From an uncultured Clostridia bacterium (lineage in GTDB: Bacteria > Bacillota > Clostridia > UBA1212), in contig CAMZBI010000013.1 of assembly GCA_947304585.1 (NCBI GenBank), positions 1 to 57,844 on the forward strand: a stretch of DNA of 57,844 nucleotides. The letters run 5' to 3'. Every line of letters begins with the position of its first letter. Within the stretch, counting starts at the first letter, position 1. Of the stretch, positions 40,308-47,361 are shown in pieces. The notes beneath the pieces were generated by a model. That model was given only the letters and a program-made list of their open reading frames with translations. It was not told where the DNA came from and made no database searches. Both the position numbers and the translations under genes were made by a program.

Positions 40308-41111
40308 TCACTCCAAAAATCCGATCAGATCAAAATAAGGGTTGGTCTTAAGTGCAAGTTTCAGCGGGACGCCGTCCTGGGCAAGCTGATCCTGAACGTT
40401 TTTCTTTACGTGGGAAGCCAGGGATTTCACACCCGGTATCTCAGTCTCATAATGGCCAAGCTCAATGGCTGCAATGCCCAGTTCCATCAGTTCCAGAGCT
40501 CTGCTGTGCTTCATCTCGCCGGTCACCACCACGTCGATCCTGTTTTCAAGAAGCCAGGCGGTTTCCCCGTCAAAAGCTCCGCAGCAAACCGCCACGCTCA
40601 CTATCCCGTCGTCAAGCTCGATACTCTTAGGCTTTATGAGTCTGGCATTAAAGCTTTCAAAATCCGCCGTGATCCTGTCGTAAAAATCTTCAAGAGATTC
40701 CGCCGCAGGAAGTTGTCCGAAAAGGTGATTGTTGAGGTCTCTTCTGGGATCCGTGAGCTTCAGTTTTTTCAGAAACGTGTCGTTGATGCCGCCCGGTGCA
40801 AAGTCCAGATTAGTGTGGGCCGAGTAGACGGTGATTCCCGACTCCTTAAGCAGGTCCAGTTTTCTTTTTAAAAGACTTGATTCCTCGATGACGGCCTCTT
40901 TGTCGAATATCAGCGGGTGGTGGGTCACTATCAGATTAAACCCGCTTTTTGCAGCCATTTCGATGTCCGAAAGCGTGAGATCAAGGCAGAAAAGTATCCC
41001 TTTTGTCCGGTCGCTGAGGTTGCCCGTCATGAGGCCAACGTTATCCCAGTCGCAGGCCAGTTCCACCGGAGCAAAGCACTCTATCCATTGTATCAGATCG
41101 CTGTGAATCAT
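40308..41111 (-). CDS. Nif3-like dinuclear metal centre protein (DUF34)
   Basis: 267 residues. The metal-binding histidines are visible in VTHHPLIF and ELGHYETE, with the conserved [12 protein letters not shown]-terminus and VVTGEMKHS. This is the compact bacterial form, without the inserted PII-like domain of longer members. The family (NIF3/YqfO) is universal, yet its biochemical role is unsettled. GTP cyclohydrolase-like activity and metal insertion have both been suggested. It follows trmK, its usual neighbour in Bacillota, and is tightly coupled to tsaD. Confidence 0.9.
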   Translation of the reverse strand: MIHSDLIQWIECFAPVELACDWDNVGLMTGNLSDRTKGILFCLDLTLSDIEMAAKSGFNLIVTHHPLIFDKEAVIEESSLLKRKLDLLKESGITVYSAHTNLDFAPGGINDTFLKKLKLTDPRRDLNNHLFGQLPAAESLEDFYDRITADFESFNARLIKPKSIELDDGIVSVAVCCGAFDGETAWLLENRIDVVVTGEMKHSRALELMELGIAAIELGHYETEIPGVKSLASHVKKNVQDQLAQDGVPLKLALKTNPYFDLIGFLE

Positions 41112-41151
41112 TTATTATCTCCCAAGTCAACTTTTGGCATTATCGCCAACG

Positions 41152-41880
41152 TCAGGTCCCCGTTATCCGCCTGATCTCCTCAATGGTCCTCTCAAGTTCC
41201 GCCCGTCTTTCGGACTTTCCCTTGAAATCTTTTGAATCATCCGCACAGGTGATTTTTTCAAGCGCGGCGGCGTATTTTTTCTCCAGCGCCTTCAGATAGG
41301 GGATACCGCTTTTATCGTCCTTTCTTCCGATGTATTCCCCGGCGATGGCCTCTATGCTGTTCCGGGAAACGGTTCTCTTTTCCCCGGTGTAGACGCAGTC
41401 CATCAGCGCATAGGCGTGACCTGCATCCAGGATCCCGGCTTCATTTTTGATCGAGAAGCCCTTTCCCCAGAGAAAAACTCTGAGTTCCGGAAGAGACGTA
41501 TTGGGCTGAAGGATCAGCCTTCCCTCCGCGGAGATATCAAGATCCGCGGCAATTATTTCGGCAATGAGGAGTCCCCCCATTCCGCAGATCGCCTTGACGT
41601 CCGCTTCTCCTTTTTTTAGCACCGACAGTCCGCTGCCCTGTCTCAGGCTGAATCTGTCCCGCTTTTCCGGGCAGTATCTTTCGATATTGCCGGCAGCAGT
41701 CTCAAGAGGTCCCTTCCGGAGATCCGTGACTATTGCAGATCCGCAAAGGTCCTCAGCCACCATTCTTATGGGCAGCAACGCATGGTCGGATCCTATATCC
41801 GCAAAGGTATTGCAGGTTCCAACCATCTCCTTTACGGCCTCAAGTCTTTTTGACAGAGGGGGAAGCTTGCCTCTTTTCAT
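41152..41880 (-). CDS. trmK: tRNA (adenine22-N1)-methyltransferase TrmK
   Basis: 242 residues. It is an S-adenosylmethionine Rossmann-fold enzyme that methylates A22 of tRNA in Gram-positive bacteria. The SAM-binding motif is FADIGSDHALLPI near residue 25, followed by VTDLRKGPLETA and the catalytic-region CGMGGLLIAEII. A C-terminal helical part of about 70 residues is rich in charge. Its ATG shares one base with the stop of the DUF368 gene (TGATG), so the two are translationally coupled. Confidence 0.92.
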   Translation of the reverse strand: MKRGKLPPLSKRLEAVKEMVGTCNTFADIGSDHALLPIRMVAEDLCGSAIVTDLRKGPLETAAGNIERYCPEKRDRFSLRQGSGLSVLKKGEADVKAICGMGGLLIAEIIAADLDISAEGRLILQPNTSLPELRVFLWGKGFSIKNEAGILDAGHAYALMDCVYTGEKRTVSRNSIEAIAGEYIGRKDDKSGIPYLKALEKKYAAALEKITCADDSKDFKGKSERRAELERTIEEIRRITGT

Positions 41881-42968
41881 CAGGCTTGTTCTCCATCCCC
41901 GCTTCCGTCAGCGCTTTCACCGGCTGTTTCGGTATCCGGGCAAACTTCTTCGACCGCAGCTGCATCTTCAGCCATGCCTTCGGCGGCGTCTTCGACTGTT
42001 CCTTCAACTGTGCCTTCAACTGCCTCCGGAGCATCCGCAGGAGCATCTCCGTTTCCGGTCTCCGCCTTTTTCTCCACACGCATCCTTACCAGCTCAAGGG
42101 CGACGATTATCACGGCTCCGATCAGAAATGCGATGATGTTAAAGCTGTTGGGCTTTCCCTGCTCCAGTGTCATCGCAAGACCCGGGCCGTCTTTCATGCT
42201 CTCCGGAGCCATGGCAATGGCATACACAGACGCCAACGTCATTCCGAGAACGCAGTAGATCGTCTCGCTTCTGTGTCTTTCAAGAGCGGTCTTGATACCT
42301 TTAACGGAGACCAGTACGCCGAGGATAAGGCCGATACCCATTGGCAACAGACCCAGTATCATGTGTGCCGGGATGTGGAAGTGAAGAGCTTCGTGGGCTG
42401 CGGCTATTGCCGGGATGTAGACGCCCATTATGAGCATGACCGTGGAACCGGAAAGTCCCGGAAGCATCATTGCCATGATTGCAACAAAGCCCGTGATGAA
42501 AACGTAGAGATACTGGAAACCGTGGAGTCCGTTCACGAAGCTGATGTTCATGTCCATGAAGGACGCGTTCCGAAGAAGAGTGATCCCGACCACCAGTGCG
42601 GCGCCAAGGACGGCAAACACGATGTTCTGGTACTTTCCCTTGAGGTCTTTCTTTTCCGAAATGATCATAAAAGGAATGGCCGCAAGGGTGAGTCCTATGA
42701 AGGCTGAACACATAATATATACGTGGCGTTCAAAGAGGCCCTTCAGGAGGAGCATGGAGATCACAAAACCCGTCACCCAGCCGACGCCGAGCTTGAGGAG
42801 ATATTTGATCGCTGCGATCCTCTTTGCTTTGTCACGGGAAGGCAGATCGTGGAGTGAGACTATAAGCTTATCGTAAAAACCAAGGATAAATCCGATGGTT
42901 CCGCCGGAGACACCGGGGACGGCATCGGCAATAGCCATTGCAAGACCGTGCAGTGCGGTTATTATCAT
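41880..42968 (-). CDS. DUF368 family undecaprenyl phosphate translocase-like protein
   Basis: 362 residues from the ATG at 42968, with eight or more membrane segments. The two repeated family motifs are AIADAVPGVSGGTIGFILG and MLPGLSGSTVMLIMGVYIP, marking an inverted repeat fold. DUF368 proteins (PopT) have been reported to return undecaprenyl phosphate to the cytoplasmic face. The last 60 residues are an acidic, alanine-rich soluble tail. The frame is open to 43073 with a TTG, but the strong GGAGG lies inside those extra codons. The ATG at 42968 overlaps the stop of a 32-codon upstream frame as ATGA. The start is therefore uncertain. An in-frame CTG at 43058 is a third option. Confidence 0.82.
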   Translation of the reverse strand: MIITALHGLAMAIADAVPGVSGGTIGFILGFYDKLIVSLHDLPSRDKAKRIAAIKYLLKLGVGWVTGFVISMLLLKGLFERHVYIMCSAFIGLTLAAIPFMIISEKKDLKGKYQNIVFAVLGAALVVGITLLRNASFMDMNISFVNGLHGFQYLYVFITGFVAIMAMMLPGLSGSTVMLIMGVYIPAIAAAHEALHFHIPAHMILGLLPMGIGLILGVLVSVKGIKTALERHRSETIYCVLGMTLASVYAIAMAPESMKDGPGLAMTLEQGKPNSFNIIAFLIGAVIIVALELVRMRVEKKAETGNGDAPADAPEAVEGTVEGTVEDAAEGMAEDAAAVEEVCPDTETAGESADGSGDGEQA

Positions 42969-43063
42969 GTTGAAAATACCATCTTTCTTCTGCGGCAGCC
43001 GGGATACCCGTCCCGTCCGTCTTCCGAAAGGCCGCAGCTTAATATTTTTCTTGCGCAGGGCAT
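42965..43063 (-). CDS. Possible 32-residue leader ORF before the DUF368 gene
   Basis: The ATG at 43063 begins MPCARKILSC and ends in KMVFST at a TGA that overlaps the DUF368 ATG (ATGA). It is cysteine- and arginine-rich and resembles no known protein. A GGAGG lies immediately before it, but only 1 nt away, which is too close for normal initiation. It may be a leader peptide that couples translation, or a chance frame. Confidence 0.25.
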   Translation of the reverse strand: MPCARKILSCGLSEDGRDGYPGCRRRKMVFST

Positions 43064-43082
43064 ACCTCCGCAATCATATGGA

Positions 43083-43111
43083 ATTTTACAACAATTGAGC
43101 CCTTTTTTCAA
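43083..43111 (-). promoter_or_regulatory. Promoter of the DUF368-trmK operon
   Basis: The minus strand reads TTGAAA (43106-43111), a 17-nt spacer and TAAAAT (43083-43088). The predicted transcript start, near 43076, is only a few bases before the GGAGG at 43065-43069. Confidence 0.7.
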
Positions 43112-43310
43112 GGGAGGATGAACCGTTTCACTTTATGCGGGTGCAGGGTCAGAATTTCGGTACAGCCCATTTCCGGTCCCTGTATTTTTGTTAAAATATC
43201 CCGTAATTTCGCAAAATTTATATTTTTTTAAACTTTTTTTGATATCATATCACCATACAAAGGACATCTCCGGCCTGATGATGCGCCGGTATCCGGAAAG
43301 GAGAAGAGCC

Positions 43311-44321
43311 ATGGACATAAAAAAACTGCTGTTTCCGCTGATCTTCGGAACTCTGCTGACTGTTTTCACCGTATACGCCTGCCTTGACACTTTTGTTATT
43401 CCCCACGTTTATTCGATCGTTGACGAAACAAGTGCAAGTGCGACTCCGGATGCTCTTCTTGAAGCCACTGCAGGGAAGGAAACAACGCCAAAGCCGGAAA
43501 CAACTCAGGCGCCTGACAAAGGCGGCGAAACACCGGTTCCCTCCGAAGAGACCGACCCTCCTGCCACGCCTGTGACCGTTGAGGACGGTGAACTTGCCGG
43601 AAGCTACGACGACGGCAGCATCAGTATCAACATTTACACAAAGCGTATCTACGACACGTCCGTTTACATTGCCGATATTGTGTTGACGTCACCCGAATAC
43701 CTGAAGACAGCTCTTGCCAAGGGCTCCTTCGGCAGAAACGTGACCGACGAGACCTCCGACATTGCCAAGAAGGCGAACGCCATATTTGCGGTCAACGGAG
43801 ACTATTACGGCTCCAGAAATACAGGCTACGTCATAAGGAACGGCAGCCTTCTGAGAAGCCGGGGGGCCAGGAATCAGGAAGATCTGGTCATATATGCAGA
43901 CGGCTCCTTTGAGATCATAAACGAAAGCACAATCTCCGCCCAGGACCTTTTGAACAAAGGTGCGGTGAACGTGTTATCTTTCGGGCCCGGTCTTGTTATT
44001 GGCGGTGAGATAGCCGTTGACGCATCAGACGAGGTGGGAATTGCAAGAGAGAGCAATCCCCGCACCGCAATAGGAATCGTTGACGATCTCCACTACGTGT
44101 TTATCGTTTCAGACGGCCGGACAGACGAAAGCGCCGGTCTTTCGCTGCTGCAGCTTGCGGAGGTCATGAAAGGTCTTGGCGTCAAAAACGGATACAACCT
44201 TGACGGGGGCGGCTCCTCCACCATGTATTTTAACGGAGAAATCATCAACGTGCCCACCACAAGCGGGTTCAGCGTGCAGGAGAGGAAGGTGAGCGACATT
44301 GTCTACATCGGCTACAACTGA
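43311..44321 (+). CDS. Secreted phosphodiester glycosidase (NAGPA domain) protein
   Basis: 336 residues. One N-terminal hydrophobic segment (LLFPLIFGTLLTVFTVYA, residues 5-24) acts as an anchor or uncleaved signal. It is followed by a 60-residue linker rich in threonine, proline and glutamate. The rest is a NAGPA/DUF2233 domain: FAVNGDYYGS, RNGSLLRSR, NPRTAIGIV, and the active-site LDGGGSSTMYFNG near the C-terminus. Relatives remove sugars linked by phosphodiester bonds or act in exopolysaccharide metabolism. The ATG at 43311 follows AAGGAGAAG. The open frame begins earlier at 43188 but passes through AT-rich promoter-like sequence. It is the first gene of a three-gene plus-strand operon. Confidence 0.85.
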   Translation: MDIKKLLFPLIFGTLLTVFTVYACLDTFVIPHVYSIVDETSASATPDALLEATAGKETTPKPETTQAPDKGGETPVPSEETDPPATPVTVEDGELAGSYDDGSISINIYTKRIYDTSVYIADIVLTSPEYLKTALAKGSFGRNVTDETSDIAKKANAIFAVNGDYYGSRNTGYVIRNGSLLRSRGARNQEDLVIYADGSFEIINESTISAQDLLNKGAVNVLSFGPGLVIGGEIAVDASDEVGIARESNPRTAIGIVDDLHYVFIVSDGRTDESAGLSLLQLAEVMKGLGVKNGYNLDGGGSSTMYFNGEIINVPTTSGFSVQERKVSDIVYIGYN

Positions 44322-44739
44322 TCTGATCGCCAAAAAGAAGACTGCGGCTTTCCGCACGGCCCTGCGCTATACGGTTGCCACGGCACTCAGCGCCCTTTTC
44401 GGCGGGATCTATGAATCCTTCAGCTTTGGCGTGTTCTCCTTCTTCATGATCTACGCCTTTGCCTTCCCGCTGGTCCTTGGCGCGCTACCCAACCTCCTCA
44501 TCGGGACCTTCGCGCCCCAGATCTATCCGAGCACCGTTTCCAGATATATCTATCACGCGGGAGTAGCCACTCTTACCGTTGGCAGCATCTTTTGCGGAGC
44601 GCTTGAGATTTACGGAACCACCAGCCCCTACGAAAACGTTTATATGGTAGTAGGCGCTATTTTGACCGTAACAGGAGTGATAATGTTCGCTGAAGAAGCG
44701 TTCAAAAGCAAAAAAGGTATCGTGCAGGAGCAGATATAG
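44299..44739 (+). CDS. Small four-helix membrane protein of unknown function
   Basis: 146 residues with about four membrane segments (for example ALRYTVATALSALFGGIYE and FFMIYAFAFPLVLGAL), short loops and a lysine-rich C-terminus. I recognise no family with confidence. It starts with a TTG at 44299, inside the end of the phosphodiester glycosidase gene (23-nt overlap), with AAGGTG 8 nt upstream. The overlap and the 5-nt gap to the esterase gene make it part of the same operon. A role in anchoring or exporting with its neighbours is only a guess. Confidence 0.65.
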   Translation: MSTSATTDLIAKKKTAAFRTALRYTVATALSALFGGIYESFSFGVFSFFMIYAFAFPLVLGALPNLLIGTFAPQIYPSTVSRYIYHAGVATLTVGSIFCGALEIYGTTSPYENVYMVVGAILTVTGVIMFAEEAFKSKKGIVQEQI

Positions 44740-44744
44740 AGGCA

Positions 44745-45914
44745 ATGATGGAAATATCTGAGAAAGTAAATGATAAGATGATAACCGTGTCCGGACACCG
44801 GCTCACCGGTCCTCTCCCGGAACTTATGAAGAAGGATTCAGGAAAAGCTGTCGGGAGCAAAGAAGACTGGGCGATAAGGCGACGTGAGATCTTTTCATCC
44901 TGCGTCACCCTCCAGTACGGCGAGGTTCCGCCGGACCCGGAGTTTACGTCGGTCCACCTTCTTCACACTTGCCAATTCATGAAGATGCCCGGGTATCACA
45001 TGCACACTTTTCTCGTAAAAACAGGGAAGATCAGCCGTCCCGTCTGTTTTAAGATGCAGGTGATCCTTCCCACGGACGGGGAAAAGCATCCGGTGATAGT
45101 TGACGGTGACCAGTGCTGGACGTACTACATGGACAGAGATTATCTCATGGCCGCCCTTTCCAAGGGAATTGGCTGGGCCTTCTTCGACCGCACAGTGATC
45201 GCGGACGACGTAAACGGCAAAGGCCGCCGCAACGGCAGAATATATGAGACTTATAAAACCCTGGACTGCGGCGCAATTATGGCCTGGGCCTGGGGCTACA
45301 GCAGATGCGTTGACGCGCTTTTGAAGACGTCTCTTCCGGTGGACAGTGACTGGATAGTCTTCTCCGGACACTCAAGAGGCGGCAAGACCGCCCTGCTGGC
45401 GGGTGTGATCGATCAGCGGGCCAAAGTCGTAAACCCCAACGGCTCCGGAGCCGGCGGTGCAGGCTGCTACAGATACGTGATGGAGGGCTGTTGCATTGAC
45501 GGAGATCCTTTCCGAAGCGAGACTCTTGAGGACCTTCTCAACGTTTTCCCCTTCTGGTTCGGGCCGGATCTCGCCGGCTACTACGGCAGGTCCACTGAGT
45601 TGCCTTTTGACGAACATTTTCTGAAAGCGCTGGTGGCGCCGAGGATCCTTTTCATCTCCGAGGCCTGCGACGACATATGGGCAAACCCCGTAGGTACACG
45701 CATCACCACCGAAAAGGCAAGGCCGGCTTTTGATCTGCTTGGCGCAGACGACAACGTTTTCTGGTACTACAGACCCGGCAAGCACTCCCACACCTTTGTG
45801 GATATTGAGATGCTGGCCAACGTGATCCTTCACAAAAAGCAGGGGCTGCCCCTTGACGACAGGATGTTTGTTCTACCCTTCGGCAAGTCACTTTTGGACG
45901 AAGCGCTAGTCTGA
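44745..45914 (+). CDS. CE15-like alpha/beta hydrolase (glucuronoyl esterase-like)
   Basis: 389 residues without a signal peptide. The serine nucleophile sits in GHSRGGKTALLAG (S210), in place of the GCSRxGKGA elbow of CE15 glucuronoyl esterases. Other CE15/acetyl xylan esterase-like parts are FKMQVILPTDGEKHP, GTIMAWAWG-type GAIMAWAWGYSRCVD and the C-terminal catalytic histidine region PGKHSHTFVD. Such enzymes cut esters between sugars or uronates and other groups. No signal peptide means it acts inside the cell, unlike lignin-directed esterases. The first two codons are both ATG, and the second has better spacing to GAGG. Confidence 0.72.
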   Translation: MMEISEKVNDKMITVSGHRLTGPLPELMKKDSGKAVGSKEDWAIRRREIFSSCVTLQYGEVPPDPEFTSVHLLHTCQFMKMPGYHMHTFLVKTGKISRPVCFKMQVILPTDGEKHPVIVDGDQCWTYYMDRDYLMAALSKGIGWAFFDRTVIADDVNGKGRRNGRIYETYKTLDCGAIMAWAWGYSRCVDALLKTSLPVDSDWIVFSGHSRGGKTALLAGVIDQRAKVVNPNGSGAGGAGCYRYVMEGCCIDGDPFRSETLEDLLNVFPFWFGPDLAGYYGRSTELPFDEHFLKALVAPRILFISEACDDIWANPVGTRITTEKARPAFDLLGADDNVFWYYRPGKHSHTFVDIEMLANVILHKKQGLPLDDRMFVLPFGKSLLDEALV

Positions 45915-45952
45915 GTTTTACCTAAAAAAGCGACAATTAGTTTTGATAAAAT

Positions 45953-45993
45953 CCGCCTGTCCGCAGGAATCAAATCATCTGCGGGACAGGCGG
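45953..45993. terminator. Bidirectional terminator between esterase and serpin genes
   Basis: A long stem formed by CCGCCTGTCCGCAG (45953-45966) and CTGCGGGACAGGCGG (45979-45993), with one bulged base and a 12-nt loop. It serves the converging esterase and serpin transcripts. T-rich sequence follows on the minus side. Confidence 0.85.
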
Positions 45994-46050
45994 CTTCTTC
46001 GTTGCCGGAAAGCTGTCCGGTTATCTGTTATCACTATTCAACTTGAGTCT

Positions 46051-47313
46051 TCAGTTCCCGGTGTCGCAAAGGGCCCCAATAAAGAACGGGACGCAGTTTT
46101 TCTCATCCACCAGCATGTATACGAAGGGCCTGTCAAGAATCACAGTTTTTTTCTCTGCCGGTAAAGCTGCGTTCTTTGTCATTTCCACCGCTGTCGCCGC
46201 GCCTGCCCTTGTGCCCTTCTCCGCAACGGAAATAAACGTCTTGTGGATCACCCGGCTGATGGAAATATTGGCGTCAGTCTCGCCAAGGTTTGAAAAATCC
46301 GCTCTTCCGCCGTCAAAAGCGATGCCCATACCCATTTCCGTGAGTATCTCCGAAAGTTCCCCGCTGTATTCGTTTTCAAACACGGGAATGCCGGCGCTGA
46401 CCTTCTCGTGCGACGCATTTTTTATTGCCCCCGCCAATGTCTTTCCGTCAAGTGACTCTATAAGTTCGCTCACGGGAACACCCTCATTCGGGAGAAGCGC
46501 CACAAAAGCATAATTACCGCCTGCATAGGACTTAATGAATCCTGTAGCTTTTCCGGTCTCTAAATACCTGCTCTCGTCGGAATACATCATCTTTACAGTC
46601 TTTTGAGAGCCGTCCTCAAGAGTGAAAAGCCCGTCATTCACCTTATCTTCGGTGTAGACGTTCTGCCACTCGGCCTCGAAAGCAAGAGCGTTTATAAGAT
46701 ACATTATCGCGTCCTTCGGGATGTCATCAAGGATCTGCGGGATCATTCCGTCGGTGTTCTTACTGACCCAGTCATTGATTGCCTTAAGCGTCTCATCGTT
46801 GAAAGGCACTTTGTAGGCGTCAGCGCCATAGTAGTCGGCGTTGGTCTGAAGGAATTCCCGGTTGACTTTCAGTCTCTCATCATCCGAAAACCATATGGAG
46901 TCGGCAATGCTGAGCTTGTTCTTGTCGTCCTGCGCAAGAGAAGCAACGTACGATCTGAAAAAGCCGTTGAGGTCCGCTATACTCATTCCAAGGGCCTGTT
47001 CCATCCCGGCCAGGGTGTCGCCCTTTGCACCGTTGGCGGTCATGGAAAGAGCTGCCAGCACAGATAAAGGCGAAAGGAGAATGTTTTTTCCCTCTTTATT
47101 GGCGGTTTTGAGCAGCCTTGCCCCGAAATCCGCAGCCTTCACTGCAGCCTCTTCGGTCACCGGAACCGTCTCAATGTCTGCACTTGGCAATATCCCCTCC
47201 ATGAGGTCCGCTGCGTCAACGGTCAGCGGGCTCACGCACCCGGTCATTCTGACAGCCATTACAAACAGAAGAACTGCAACCGTCAGCACGGTCAATACTT
47301 TTCTTGTACTCAT
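46051..47313 (-). CDS. Lipoprotein serpin (serine protease inhibitor)
   Basis: 420 residues. The N-terminal hydrophobic segment ends in VRMTGC (C26), close to a lipobox, so a surface lipoprotein is likely. The serpin fold is clear from NILLSPLSVLAALSMTANGAKGDT, LINALAFEAEW and the C-terminal DRPFVYMLVDEKN...PFFIGAL. The reactive centre loop starts at about residue 365 with EKGTRAGAATAVEM, close to the inhibitory hinge consensus, though position P13 is arginine where glutamate is usual. By counting from the hinge the cut site lies near TKNAAL. Small hinge side chains suggest a true inhibitor. The ATG at 47313 follows GGAGGTG. It is last in an operon with an ABC exporter-like pair. Confidence 0.92.
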   Translation of the reverse strand: MSTRKVLTVLTVAVLLFVMAVRMTGCVSPLTVDAADLMEGILPSADIETVPVTEEAAVKAADFGARLLKTANKEGKNILLSPLSVLAALSMTANGAKGDTLAGMEQALGMSIADLNGFFRSYVASLAQDDKNKLSIADSIWFSDDERLKVNREFLQTNADYYGADAYKVPFNDETLKAINDWVSKNTDGMIPQILDDIPKDAIMYLINALAFEAEWQNVYTEDKVNDGLFTLEDGSQKTVKMMYSDESRYLETGKATGFIKSYAGGNYAFVALLPNEGVPVSELIESLDGKTLAGAIKNASHEKVSAGIPVFENEYSGELSEILTEMGMGIAFDGGRADFSNLGETDANISISRVIHKTFISVAEKGTRAGAATAVEMTKNAALPAEKKTVILDRPFVYMLVDEKNCVPFFIGALCDTGN

Positions 47314-47361
47314 AATGCACCTCCGTGAAAATGCAATATCAACTAATTCAGGCAAAGGCCT

